Positions 24,429 to 32,956 of a DNA stretch of 64,000 bases are shown here, piece after piece; the first letter of the stretch is position 1, and each line of letters starts with the position of its first letter. Position numbers and translations under genes: made by a program. The notes below the pieces were generated by a model that was not told the origin of the DNA, searched no databases, and saw only the letters and a program-made list of their open reading frames with translations. The DNA is from Mycolicibacterium thermoresistibile (GTDB lineage: Bacteria > Actinomycetota > Actinomycetes > Mycobacteriales > Mycobacteriaceae): assembly GCF_900187065.1 (NCBI RefSeq), contig NZ_LT906483.1:1364001-1428000 (forward strand), written 5' to 3'.

Positions 24429-25523
24429 GTGAGCGGGATCTCCCGTCCGCGGCTGGTGTTCGAGCGGTGGACCGATCCGGCCGCAGGCGAACTGCTCGGC
24501 GCCGCGGACATCGAACTGGTGCGGCTGGACCTGACCGCCGACCCCGCCGACGGGTGGGCGGCACTGGAGTCGGCGCACGGATATCAGGTCGCGACCCGCA
24601 CCGACGTGGCGTCGATGGCCGACGGCGGGCAGTGGCTGGCCGACCGGAACCTGGTGCGGCGGTGCGGGTTGCTCCTGGCGGTGTGTTCGGCCGGGGCCGG
24701 TTATGACGTGATCGACGTGGACGCCTGCACCGAGGCCGGAATCGCGGTGTGCAACAACTCCGGCCCCGGTGCGGAGGCGGTCGCCGAACACGCGCTGGGA
24801 CTGATGCTCGATCTGGCCAAGAGGATCACCGTCGCCGACCGGATGCTGCGCCGCGGCGACCTCGGCGACCGGCTGGTGCTGCGCGGCAGCCAGCTGCAGC
24901 ACAAGACCATGGGCATCGTCGGACTGGGCGCGATCGGCCGCCGCCTGGTCCAGCTGGTTGCTCCGTTCGGCATGAAGGTGCTGGCCTTCGATCCGTACGT
25001 CGACGAGAAGACCGCCGAAGCCCTCGGGGCTCGATCGGTGTCGTTGGAGGAGTTGCTGGGCTGCTCCGACTTCGTCCAGCTGACCTGTCCGCTCACCGCG
25101 GAGACCGAAGGGTTGATCGGGCGGGCGCAGTTCGCCGCGATGAAGCCGACCGCGTTCTTCGTCACGACCGCGCGGGGGCGGGTCCACGACGAGGCCGCGC
25201 TCTACGAGGCGCTGACGTGCGGGGAGATCGCCGGAGCCGGGCTCGATGTCTTCCACGACGAGCCGCCACGTGCGGACCATCCGCTGCTCACCTTGGACAA
25301 TGTGGTGGCCACCCCGCACATCGCGGGTATCACGGCGGAGGCCGCACGCGACATCGCGGTGGCCACCGCCGACCAGTGGCAGACCATCTTCGCCGGCGGG
25401 GTTCCGCCCAGGCTGCTGAACCCCGAGGTGTGGCCGCGGTACAGCGCGCGGTTCGCGGAGATCTTCGGCTTCGCTCCGGAGCCGGTCAGCAGGACCCGGG
25501 AGAGGGAAGCGGTCGGCAGGTGA
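24429..25523 (+). CDS. D-isomer-specific 2-hydroxyacid dehydrogenase
   Basis: 364 residues. The NAD-binding core is GIVGLGAIGRRLVQLVAPFG, and the catalytic Arg (TTARGRVHDE), Glu (DVFHDEPPRADHP) and His (VVATPHIAG) are all visible. It oxidises or reduces a 2-hydroxy/2-oxo acid pair with NAD(P). GTG 24429 starts two bases after the dioxygenase stop; no strong ribosome binding site, so translation is probably coupled. The C-terminal ~30 residues extend past the usual end. In context it would interconvert a 2-oxo acid used or made by the HpcH aldolase. Confidence 0.88.
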   Translation: MSGISRPRLVFERWTDPAAGELLGAADIELVRLDLTADPADGWAALESAHGYQVATRTDVASMADGGQWLADRNLVRRCGLLLAVCSAGAGYDVIDVDACTEAGIAVCNNSGPGAEAVAEHALGLMLDLAKRITVADRMLRRGDLGDRLVLRGSQLQHKTMGIVGLGAIGRRLVQLVAPFGMKVLAFDPYVDEKTAEALGARSVSLEELLGCSDFVQLTCPLTAETEGLIGRAQFAAMKPTAFFVTTARGRVHDEAALYEALTCGEIAGAGLDVFHDEPPRADHPLLTLDNVVATPHIAGITAEAARDIAVATADQWQTIFAGGVPPRLLNPEVWPRYSARFAEIFGFAPEPVSRTREREAVGR

Positions 25524-26344
25524 GTGGGTACGACACCATCGAATTCGAGGTCCGGGGCCACACCGCGTGTGTCACCCTGAATCGGCCCGACGTGCTCAAC
25601 GCGATCAATGACGAGATGATCGCGGAGCTGGCTGAGGTCTACGCCGAGATCGAACGGTCCGAGAACATCTGGACGGTCATCATCACCGGCGCCGGACGGG
25701 CGCTGTGTGTCGGTGCGGATGTGAACAAGGCCGCCGACCACGACATGGAGAACGCGCCGGGCATCGACAATCAGGGCGAGCCGGTGCTGAGCTCGATGCG
25801 ACAGTGGGACGCACCGCAGGAGGCCACCCCGCCGTGGCTGCAGATGACCAAACCGATCATCTGCGCGGTCAACGGCATCGCCTGCGGAGCGGGGCTGGAT
25901 CTGATCACCACGGCCGACATCACGGTCGCCTCGGAGCGTGCGTCGCTGATGGACCCGCACGTCAGCATCGGCGTCACCTCCGGCCGGGAAGGAGTTCGGC
26001 TGGCGCGGATCCTGCCGCTGCCGGTGGCCATGCGGTTGATCCTGATGGGCAGGCACGACCGGCTCGACGCGCAGCGGGCCTACGATCTGGGCGTCTTCAC
26101 CGAGGTCGTGGCCCACGACGCGTTGATGTCGCGGGCGTGGGAGATCGCCGAGATCGTCAACTCGAATGCGCCGCTGGCGGTACGCGGTTCACGGATGGCG
26201 GTGCGCAAAGGCCTCACTCTGCCGATCTACGAAGCCGAACTGCTCGCCGAGAACTACCGGATGAAGGTGGCACTGACCAAGGACGCCCTCGAGGGACCCC
26301 GTGCCTTCCTGGAGAAGCGCACACCGAACTGGCGGTGCCGGTGA
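25520..26344 (+). CDS. Enoyl-CoA hydratase/isomerase (crotonase fold)
   Basis: 274 residues. GRALCVGADVNKAADHD is the oxyanion region, with an expanded loop (about residues 75-105) holding a QWDAPQE segment; GIACGAGLDLITTADITVAS is the CoA loop. The Glu loop is replaced by LMDPHVSIGVTSGREG, like the 12637 and 13449 proteins. The C-terminal GPRAFLEKRTPNWR tail is complete. GTG 25520 overlaps the previous stop as GTGA. Last intact gene of the 22488 operon. Confidence 0.85.
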   Translation: MSGYDTIEFEVRGHTACVTLNRPDVLNAINDEMIAELAEVYAEIERSENIWTVIITGAGRALCVGADVNKAADHDMENAPGIDNQGEPVLSSMRQWDAPQEATPPWLQMTKPIICAVNGIACGAGLDLITTADITVASERASLMDPHVSIGVTSGREGVRLARILPLPVAMRLILMGRHDRLDAQRAYDLGVFTEVVAHDALMSRAWEIAEIVNSNAPLAVRGSRMAVRKGLTLPIYEAELLAENYRMKVALTKDALEGPRAFLEKRTPNWRCR

Positions 26345-26378
26345 CCGCCCGCGCGCACCGACCACTCCGGAGAGTGAC

Positions 26379-27033
26379 ATGCAGGGACGAGTCGAATTCG
26401 ACGTGATCCGTCAGACGCCCACCCTGGCGCATTACCGCCGGGACCGGGTGCCCGCCGCCGGGCTCGGACCGGCCGGAAGCTGGGTGGGGGCGGTCGTCAG
26501 CGACGCCGGCGGCCGGCAGTACCGGGGTGTGCGCGGGTGCGACGACTTCGTCACCGGGATGACGACGCATGTGGTGTCACCGATCTGCGGCTTCCGCGCA
26601 CTTCCGGACCGGCTGGACCTGCCCGCGCCGCACCTGTTCGCGGAGTACTCGACGCTCGACTGGTTCGAACCGATGCGATACCACGACACCGGCGCCGCCG
26701 TGGCGCTGAGTTTCACCGCCACGAACTGATTCTCCTCACCGGCACCGTCTCGACGGGCCGGGACGGCGTGCCGTTCGGTCCGGGCTATCAGGTCAGGAAA
26801 GGGGTCACGACCGTGCACACCGATGTGGGTGGTGCAACCCGGGTTCCGACTCCTACACGTTCTCGTTCTCTGCCGGCGGCAGTCCCGTCCACGTCTTCGG
26901 TCGGGTCACCGGCGCGTCGGCGGAACCCGAGCCGGTCCGGAGCTGGTGCTGGGTGGAATACGCCGGTGCGCAGATGACCCCCGAGGTGTTGGACGCGGCC
27001 ACCGCGATGTCCGCACTGGCCCGCGGGTGCTGA
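26379..27033 (+). pseudogene. Unrecognised gene with two apparent frameshifts
   Basis: A coding-like stretch broken into three frames. ATG 26379 (GGAGAG upstream) reads 116 codons to a TGA at 26727; the sense continues in the next frame from about 26722 as HELILLTGTVSTGRDGVPFG, GYQVRKGVTTVHTDVG; from about 26845 a third frame reads SDSYTFSFSAGGSPVHVFG and ends SALARGC at a TGA at 27031. Each segment has GC-rich third positions only in its own frame, which supports one original gene of about 215 residues at the end of the 22488 operon. Either a decayed gene or two base-call errors. I do not recognise the product. Confidence 0.55.
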
Positions 27034-27041
27034 CGGTCACA

Positions 27042-28253
27042 TCAATCCGAAGAAAGCATTCCGAAGAAACGTTTCGCATTGGTGCACAACACCTTCCGCT
27101 TTGTCTCCTGATCCAGCCCCGCGGTGGCCTTGTTGGCGACCTCCATACTTCTCGGCCAGTTCGTGTCGTTGTGCGGGTAGTCGGTCTCGAACATCAACTG
27201 ATCCGGCCCGACCAGGTCGAGAATGCGGAACGCGACCGGGTCGCCGAAGGTGGAGAAGTACACCCGGCCGGGCACCTGGGTGCTCGGCGGATCGGTCAGC
27301 AGGGGATGGACGCCGCCCCAGCCGCGACGGTCGTGCCAGACCTCGTCGACCCGTTGCAGGTAGTACGGGATCCAGCCGGCCTGAGCCTCGGCGAAGGCGA
27401 TCTTGAGGTTGGGGAACTGGATCAGTTTGGCCGAGAACAGCCAGTCGACCAGGGCGATGGTGCAGTTGACGGCCATCAGCGCGCTGGTGACGACGTGCGG
27501 GGCGTCCGGCGAGGATTTGGTCAGCGAGGAACTGGACCCGATGTGCAGCATGATGCCGACCTCGTTGCGCTCGCAGGCGGCGAAGAACGGATCCCAGTAC
27601 CCGCTGTGGATGGACGGCAGGTCCAGCCGGGAGGGCAACTCGGAGAAGCAGACGGCGCGCATGCCCTTGGCGGCCACCCGTTCGATCTCCTTGACGGCCA
27701 GGTCGACGTCCCACAGGGGGATGATGCCCAGCGGTATCAGCCGGCCGTTGCTGCTTCCGGCCCATTCGTCGATCTGAAAATCGTTGTAGGCCTCGACGCA
27801 CAGCCGGGCGAGTTCCTTGTCCTTGGCGTACAGGAAGCGCTGGCCGCAGAATCGGACCAGGGTGTTGGGGAAGCACGCGGAGGCTTCGATACCGGCGATG
27901 TCCATGTCGGCGAGCCGATCGGCCGGGCGATAGCAGCCCGGGCGCATCTCGTCGTAGGTGATCGGATCGGTGGTCAGTTCATCGATCTCGTACCCGGCTG
28001 CGGCGCTGATGAGCGGGATCGGGATCACCGCGTCCTCGTAATGCCAGATGTCCGCGTCCCTGCCGTCCTCGTCCTCGATGAACGCCACGTCGGTGGTCAC
28101 GGTCGGATCCATCCGCCCCCGGAGCCGGACGATCCGCGGTCCGACGTCGCGGTAGCGCGCCGGCAGCCGGCTGGTCCACAGATCGGCGGGCTCCACCAGG
28201 TGGTCGTCCGGAGAGACGATTCGGATATCTGGGCTCGACACCGCACTGCTCAA
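27042..28253 (-). CDS. Amidohydrolase-2 family metal-dependent hydrolase/decarboxylase (paralogue 3)
   Basis: 403 residues from TTG 28253, favoured because AAGGAG lies 7 bases upstream; GTG 28241 is the alternative. Metal-site motifs: RIVSPDDHLVEP (D-D-H), GIMLHIGSSSS in the middle and FETDYPHNDTNWP near the C-terminus. This is the most diverged of the four amidohydrolases; the middle motif has Gly-Ser in place of Ala/Cys-Asp-Ser-Gly-Tyr. Single gene, divergent from the TetR regulator at 28466, with an operator copy about 115 bases upstream. Confidence 0.83.
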   Translation of the reverse strand: MSSAVSSPDIRIVSPDDHLVEPADLWTSRLPARYRDVGPRIVRLRGRMDPTVTTDVAFIEDEDGRDADIWHYEDAVIPIPLISAAAGYEIDELTTDPITYDEMRPGCYRPADRLADMDIAGIEASACFPNTLVRFCGQRFLYAKDKELARLCVEAYNDFQIDEWAGSSNGRLIPLGIIPLWDVDLAVKEIERVAAKGMRAVCFSELPSRLDLPSIHSGYWDPFFAACERNEVGIMLHIGSSSSLTKSSPDAPHVVTSALMAVNCTIALVDWLFSAKLIQFPNLKIAFAEAQAGWIPYYLQRVDEVWHDRRGWGGVHPLLTDPPSTQVPGRVYFSTFGDPVAFRILDLVGPDQLMFETDYPHNDTNWPRSMEVANKATAGLDQETKRKVLCTNAKRFFGMLSSD

Positions 28254-28369
28254 CGCTGCGCTCCTTCCGGCCTGGAGACGGCGGCCCGCCACACGGACCC
28301 CACCACGCAGACCCGTCACGGACCCCGGCACACGGACCCCGACATACGAACGGAGAAATTCCCGAAAAT

Positions 28370-28385
28370 GAGAATGTTCATTTCC
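28370..28385. promoter_or_regulatory. Inverted-repeat operator, island motif copy 8
   Basis: GAGAATGTTCATTTCC in the 212-bp region between the amidohydrolase (start 28253, minus) and the TetR gene (start 28466, plus). It matches the minus-strand reading of copy 1 at 14 of 16 positions. Likely operator for the leftward amidohydrolase. Confidence 0.6.
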
Positions 28386-28440
28386 AGTGTACGTCATGGA
28401 GGCGGCGCGTGAGGGGGACTCGCGGCCGAGCCGGGCCGGT

Positions 28441-28456
28441 GAGAATAACGGTTTAC
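28441..28456. promoter_or_regulatory. Inverted-repeat operator, island motif copy 9, at the TetR gene
   Basis: GAGAATAACGGTTTAC ends 10 bases before the TetR ATG at 28466. A TACGAT -10-like box (28454-28459) overlaps its right end and is placed for a leaderless start. This is the arrangement expected for negative autoregulation. Confidence 0.65.
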
Positions 28457-28465
28457 GATGGGGGC

Positions 28466-29278
28466 ATGAACCGAACCAACGGCGACGAGCAGAACCTCGC
28501 GGTCGTCGAGGGCCTCGACGACTCCCCGATCGAGTTGTCGGCCAAGTGGCAGGAACGCACCCTCGAGCGGCGGTTGAGCAACGCGCGGGCCCGGGCGCTG
28601 GCCCGCAGCTCCCGGTTCCTCGCCACCGCACTCGAGCTGGTGCAGGAGTCCGGGCGGGCCGACTTCACCATCCAGACGCTCATCGACCGGTCGAACCTGA
28701 GCCTGCGAGCGTTCTACCAGCACTTCGCGGGTAAGGAAGAGCTGCTGCTCGCGCTGTACGAGAACATCACCAGCCAGTTCACCGAGGACATCCGGCAGGA
28801 GGTCGCGGCAGCCGACGGCCCGATGGAGCAACTCGAGGCGTTCTGCCGGGGGTTCTTGTCCCGTGCGGAGTCCTCCCAGAAGGTCGGCGGCCGGGTGGCG
28901 ACGATCTACAACCTGGCCCTGGAGATCGAGCGGCCCGCCGACTTCGCCAAGGTGTGGGAGCCGCAGCAGAAGCTGCTCACGAAGATCCTCACCGCCTGCT
29001 CGAAGGCGGGTCTGGTGCGCACCGATCTCACCCCGGCGCAACTGACCACCCTGCTGAACTCGACCCTGACGGCCCTCGCACAGATCGGCGTCTTCGGCGG
29101 GGACACCCGCGGGGCGGAATTGACCGAGGACGACATGTGGGCCTGGTGCAAGCAGGCCGTGAGTCCGCCCGCGCAGGCCGAGAAGCCCAAGGCGGCCAGG
29201 TCGAAAACGGCCGCGGGTTCGCGGTCCCGGTCCGGTTCGACCGCCCGGGCCGCCGGGGGTCGGCGGGCGAAGGGTTAA
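28466..29278 (+). CDS. TetR-family regulator, candidate master regulator of the island
   Basis: 270 residues. The N-terminal DNA-binding domain spans about residues 48-97 (FTIQTLIDRSNLSLRAFYQH is the HTH, followed by FAGKEELLLALYENI). Residues 100-230 form the ligand-binding helices. The last ~35 residues are a basic Lys/Arg/Ser/Ala tail (EKPKAARSKTAAG and onward), probably disordered. ATG 28466 lies 6 bases after a TACGAT box, so the mRNA may be leaderless. It converges on an acyl-CoA dehydrogenase with a 4-bp TTAA overlap. An operator copy just upstream suggests that it binds the island motif and represses itself; the ligand may be a CoA thioester. Confidence 0.88.
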   Translation: MNRTNGDEQNLAVVEGLDDSPIELSAKWQERTLERRLSNARARALARSSRFLATALELVQESGRADFTIQTLIDRSNLSLRAFYQHFAGKEELLLALYENITSQFTEDIRQEVAAADGPMEQLEAFCRGFLSRAESSQKVGGRVATIYNLALEIERPADFAKVWEPQQKLLTKILTACSKAGLVRTDLTPAQLTTLLNSTLTALAQIGVFGGDTRGAELTEDDMWAWCKQAVSPPAQAEKPKAARSKTAAGSRSRSGSTARAAGGRRAKG

Positions 29279-30408
29279 CGGGGTAAACCCAGACCCCGCT
29301 GGGCGATGATGTTGCGCTGAACCTCACTGGTACCCGCGTAGATCGTGGTGCCCAGGGAGAAGCGCATCAGGTACTCGAACCGCCCCTGTTCGACGGCGGT
29401 GGGTTCGAGCCGGCTGCGCAGGGCGTCCGGGCCGACCATCTCGTTGACGTCCTGGGCGGCGCGGACCAGTGCCTCCGTGCTGAACAGCTTGGACATCGGC
29501 CCCTCGGCCACCGGGGTCTGACCCTGTTCGGTCATCCACACGCAGCGCCGCTGCAGCAGCGTCGCGACCTCGAGTTCGATCGCGATGCGCGACAACCGCC
29601 GCCGCACATCGGTGTCGCAGATCCGCGCGGTGCCGGACGGATCGGTGGTGTCGCGGGCCCAGTGCTCGGCGTGGTCGAGCAGACGCGCGAGGTGCGGACC
29701 CCATCCGGAGGAGTGTTCGTCCTGCAGCGCCAGGCCCAGCACGGCCCAGCCCCCGTCGACCTCGCCGATGCGGTACACGTCGCTCACCCGGACATCGCTG
29801 TAGAAGGTGATGTTGGTGCGTTCCCCGGACAGCGTCCACACCGCCTGCGCCTCGACTCCCGGGCTGTCCAGCGGCACCAGGAACATCGTCAAGCCCTTGT
29901 GCTTCGGCTTCTCCGGGTTGGTGCGAGCCAACAGGAACACGTAGTCGGCGATGTGTCCGTTGGTGGTGAACATCTTGGAGCCGTTGATGATCCACTCGTC
30001 ACCGGATCGCACCGCACGGGTTCTGGCCGCGGCCACGTCCGAGCCGCACTCGGGTTCGGTGAAACCGAGCGCGATCGTCAATTCGGCGGCCATCGCCTTC
30101 GGAATGATCCGCTGCTTCAGTTCGGGTGAACCGGTCTTGTCGATCACCCCGGCGACCATCCGGGTGGTCTCGGAGAGGTAGACCGGGGCGTCGGCGTACA
30201 TCAGCTCGTCCTGCAACAGCTGCCATTCCAGTGGCCGGCGGTCCGGGGCGAGCAGGTCCCGGGCGACCAGTCCGCGGGCGAAGTCGTCGTCGTGTGCCAC
30301 CCCGCTGCGGTAGAGGCGCTCCTCCAACTCCGCGGTCAGCGTCTCCTCCAGGTGCGCCCGCACCGCTTTGCGGAACGCCTGCACCTCGTCGTCGAGTTGA
30401 AAGTGCAC
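29275..30408 (-). CDS. Acyl-CoA dehydrogenase (FadE family)
   Basis: 377 residues. Motifs: LGFTEPECGSDVAAARTR, NGSKMFTTNGHIADYVFLLAR, TNITFYSDVRVSDVYRIG, and IYAGTSEVQRNIIAQRGLGL at the C-terminus, where Ala takes the place of the usual Glu in Y-E-G-T. GTG 30408 gives the family-typical MHFQLDDEVQAFRKAVRAHL start; the ribosome binding site is weak. Divergent from a second FadE at 30512, and the two probably form a heteromeric dehydrogenase, as seen for mycobacterial steroid side-chain enzymes. Confidence 0.88.
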   Translation of the reverse strand: MHFQLDDEVQAFRKAVRAHLEETLTAELEERLYRSGVAHDDDFARGLVARDLLAPDRRPLEWQLLQDELMYADAPVYLSETTRMVAGVIDKTGSPELKQRIIPKAMAAELTIALGFTEPECGSDVAAARTRAVRSGDEWIINGSKMFTTNGHIADYVFLLARTNPEKPKHKGLTMFLVPLDSPGVEAQAVWTLSGERTNITFYSDVRVSDVYRIGEVDGGWAVLGLALQDEHSSGWGPHLARLLDHAEHWARDTTDPSGTARICDTDVRRRLSRIAIELEVATLLQRRCVWMTEQGQTPVAEGPMSKLFSTEALVRAAQDVNEMVGPDALRSRLEPTAVEQGRFEYLMRFSLGTTIYAGTSEVQRNIIAQRGLGLPR

Positions 30409-30476
30409 GGCTCTGAATGCTCCTCACGCCGGCGACCGGAACCGGGACAGCTTGCGGAAATGCTACTCTCAATTCG

Positions 30477-30492
30477 GAGAGTGTACATATTC
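30477..30492. promoter_or_regulatory. Inverted-repeat operator, island motif copy 10 (diverged)
   Basis: GAGAGTGTACATATTC between the divergent FadE genes (starts 30408 minus and 30512 plus). The core GTAC is palindromic and one half site is close to consensus. A second overlapping dyad, CTCTCAATTCGGAGAG, lies at 30467-30482. Confidence 0.4.
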
Positions 30493-30511
30493 ACCCGGAT
30501 CGGTTGACCAT

Positions 30512-31516
30512 ATGGACCTGAGCCTGTCCGGCGAGCAGCGTCAGCTCGTCGAGGCGTTCATGACGTTGTACGGCCGGATGTGCGGCCCGGAGCGGGTGCG
30601 TGCGGCCGAACCGCTCGGTTTCGATGCGGAGCTGTGGCGCGCCCTGGTGGACACCGGTGCCGTGGAGATGGCGGTCGGCGAGGCCGACGGCGGCGCGGGC
30701 GACCTCGAACTCGCGCTGATCGCCGAGCAGCACGGCAGGGCGGTCGCGCCGGCGCCGCTCATCGAGACACAGGTCGCGGCAAAGGTTCTGGCCCGGTGTG
30801 GTTCGGACCTGCTCCCGGCGGCGGTGTCGGGTGAGCGGATGGTCACGTTCGCGCCCCGCCCCGCGCGGACCGGCTGCGCCACACTGGTGCCCGCCGGAGC
30901 GGTCGCCGATGTGGCGATCGTGTTGCACGACGACCGGTTGCTCGCCGTTCCGGCCGGTGGTATGCGGCAGGTGGCCAACCTGGGCTCGATGCCACTGGCC
31001 GACATCCCGATCGGTGCGGACGCCACCACCCTGGCAGCGGGGGAGACCGCCCGCACCGTGCATGCCGACGCCGTCGACCGGTGGTTGGTGCTCACCGCGC
31101 TGGCGCTGGTGGGGATCGCCGCCCGGGCCGTGGAGATGGGTGCCGACTACGCCAAACAGCGCGAGGCTTTCGGGGCGCCGATCGGGACCTTCCAGGGGGT
31201 GGCGCATCCGCTGGCCGACAGCGCCACCGCGGTCGACGGGGCACGGCTGCTGGGGTACCGGGCGGCCTGCGCGGTCACCGACGAACCGGACCGGGCAGCC
31301 GAACTGGCGGCGATGGCATTCGTCTTCGCCTATGAGACCGCCCGCGACGCGACGCTGCGCAGCCTGCACATCCACGGCGGCTACGGGTTCGGGATGGAAC
31401 ACGACATCCAGCTGTACTACCGGCGTGCGCGGGGTTGGGCGATGGTCTACGCCGAACCGGCCGCCGTCCTGGACCGGGTGGCCGATGCTCGCTACGGCCC
31501 GGTCCCGGCCCGCTGA
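30512..31516 (+). CDS. Acyl-CoA dehydrogenase-like subunit (FadE family, short)
   Basis: 334 residues starting MDLSLSGEQRQLVEAF at ATG 30512. N-terminal helices and the C-terminal domain (YAKQREAFGAPIGTFQGVAH, LHIHGGYGFGMEHDIQLYYR) are clear; the middle beta domain is reduced, as in the 7392 protein. It is the probable non-identical partner of the divergently transcribed 29275 gene. A strong hairpin follows at 31533-31575. Confidence 0.84.
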   Translation: MDLSLSGEQRQLVEAFMTLYGRMCGPERVRAAEPLGFDAELWRALVDTGAVEMAVGEADGGAGDLELALIAEQHGRAVAPAPLIETQVAAKVLARCGSDLLPAAVSGERMVTFAPRPARTGCATLVPAGAVADVAIVLHDDRLLAVPAGGMRQVANLGSMPLADIPIGADATTLAAGETARTVHADAVDRWLVLTALALVGIAARAVEMGADYAKQREAFGAPIGTFQGVAHPLADSATAVDGARLLGYRAACAVTDEPDRAAELAAMAFVFAYETARDATLRSLHIHGGYGFGMEHDIQLYYRRARGWAMVYAEPAAVLDRVADARYGPVPAR

Positions 31517-31532
31517 TCTCCCTGCCGGGCAT

Positions 31533-31575
31533 CCGCAAAGTGACCTGAAATCCGCTGGAACAGGTCACTTTGCGG
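31533..31575. terminator. Bidirectional terminator hairpin
   Basis: CCGCAAAGTGACCTG (31533-31547) and CAGGTCACTTTGCGG (31561-31575) are a perfect 15-bp inverted repeat around a 13-base loop, lying in the 63-bp gap between the convergent FadE (stop 31516) and thioesterase (stop 31580) genes. Confidence 0.8.
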
Positions 31576-31579
31576 CTGC

Positions 31580-32002
31580 TCACGAAACGGAGAGCACCGC
31601 GAAGCTCAAGGTCGCCCTGGCCGCATGCCGGTCGGCGCCCACGTCGACGACGTCCACGGCCACCACGATCGAGCGGCGTCCGGCCCGCACCAGGGTGGCG
31701 GTGGCCCGCGCCGGGCCCCGCATGATCGGCGCGAGGTAGTGGACGGTCATGTCGGCGGTGGCGGCCGCCGCGAGGTCGCCGGCGTACTTCACCGCCAGCC
31801 GGCCGGCCGCGATGTCGATCAGCGTCGCGACCAGCCCGCCCTGCAGGGCCCCGCGGATATTGGTCAGGTCCGGGCGGTTGTGCAGGTCGATGACCACCCT
31901 CTCGTCGGAGTCGACCACGTCGAAGAACGGCAGCTTGCCGAACAGGTGGTCGCGGGTCGTGGTCATCGGCCGCGGTGCGGCCACCTCGGTGTTGTCGGTC
32001 AC
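31580..32002 (-). CDS. PaaI-type hot-dog acyl-CoA thioesterase
   Basis: 140 residues, single hot-dog domain. RGALQGGLVATLIDIAAGRL matches the PaaI active-site helix region (Gly-Gly with an acidic residue in the helix), and MTVHYLAPIMRGPARATATL the central strands. It would hydrolyse acyl-CoA to release CoA, often to relieve CoA trapping in aromatic or steroid catabolism. GTG 32002 starts 9 bases after the crotonase stop; both are read from one promoter. Confidence 0.85.
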   Translation of the reverse strand: MTDNTEVAAPRPMTTTRDHLFGKLPFFDVVDSDERVVIDLHNRPDLTNIRGALQGGLVATLIDIAAGRLAVKYAGDLAAAATADMTVHYLAPIMRGPARATATLVRAGRRSIVVAVDVVDVGADRHAARATLSFAVLSVS

Positions 32003-32011
32003 GACGGATGA

Positions 32012-32920
32012 TTATCCGTCAGCACGCACTTTGTCCTTGACCGAGACCACGATGGGTGGGGCGGTGCGCCAGTTCGGGACGCCGTGCTCCTCACCCGCGC
32101 GGGGCACCTTGTCCTCGCGCACCTCGGCCCAGTGCGAGTGGTTGAGCTGGTGCAGTGAGAAGCACGCCTGCAGCGAGTTGTAGAAGCCCATGTTGTCCAT
32201 GGTCTGGTTCACCGACTCCTTGATCAGCAGCGCGGCCATCGTCGGCACCTGGGCGATCCGCCGTGCCATCTCCAGCGTCCGCTCGGCCAACTCCTCGCGC
32301 TTGAACACCTTGCTGACCATGCCGAGCTGATACGCCTCGTGAATGTCGATGGCGTCGCCGGTGAGCATCAGTTCCTTGGTCTTGCGCGGCCCGAATTCCC
32401 AAGGGTGACCGAAGTATTCCATCCCACACATGCCCAGCCGGGTGCCGACGACATCGGCGAAGCGGACCTCTTCGCTGCCGACGATCAGGTCGCACGCCCA
32501 CATCAGCATCAGCCCCGCCGAGAACACGTCGCCGTGTACCTGCGCGATGGTGATCTTGCGCAGATTGCGCCACCGCAGGGTGTTCTGGAAGAAGTAGTGC
32601 CACTCCTGCAACATCCGGCTCTCGGCACCGTCGCGGGTGCCGCCGGTGATCTTCATGGTCGGATGCTGGTCGGGGCCGGGCCGGTACTCCGCCTTGGCCA
32701 CCGCGGAGCCGATGTCGTGGCCGGAGGAGAACATCTTGCCCTCACCGGCGAGGATCACCACCCGCACCTTGTCGTCGGCCTCGGCGCGGCCGAACGCGTC
32801 GTCGAGTTCGACCAGCATGCCCCGGTTCTGCGCGTTGCGTGCCTCGGGCCGGTTGAGCAGGATCCGCACGATCGTGCCGTCGTCGTGGCTCTCCCACATC
32901 AGGAACTTGTAGTCGCTCAT
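32012..32920 (-). CDS. Enoyl-CoA hydratase/isomerase family protein (crotonase fold, long)
   Basis: 302 residues. GEGKMFSSGHDIGSAVAK is the oxyanion segment and GDVFSAGLMLMWACDLIVGS the CoA loop; the active-site stretch reads DVVGTRLGMCGMEYFGHPWE, unlike the other five crotonases here. The C-terminus is extended (SHWAEVREDK, VPNWRTAPPIVV). The size and motifs recall long mycobacterial EchA proteins of lipid and steroid loci, but exact orthology is uncertain. ATG 32920 has GGAGGACTC upstream. Operon with the thioesterase; divergent from the amidohydrolase at 33000. Confidence 0.84.
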   Translation of the reverse strand: MSDYKFLMWESHDDGTIVRILLNRPEARNAQNRGMLVELDDAFGRAEADDKVRVVILAGEGKMFSSGHDIGSAVAKAEYRPGPDQHPTMKITGGTRDGAESRMLQEWHYFFQNTLRWRNLRKITIAQVHGDVFSAGLMLMWACDLIVGSEEVRFADVVGTRLGMCGMEYFGHPWEFGPRKTKELMLTGDAIDIHEAYQLGMVSKVFKREELAERTLEMARRIAQVPTMAALLIKESVNQTMDNMGFYNSLQACFSLHQLNHSHWAEVREDKVPRAGEEHGVPNWRTAPPIVVSVKDKVRADG

Positions 32921-32956
32921 GAGTCCTCCGGTCCGATAACAACGTTGTCTCAATGT

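Noticed and set aside
32935..32951. GATAACAACGTTGTCTC near the 32.9-kb divergent promoter as another motif copy
   Set aside because: The inner ACAACGTTGT is palindromic, but spacing and half sites do not match the 6-4-6 motif; the real copy is at 32957.
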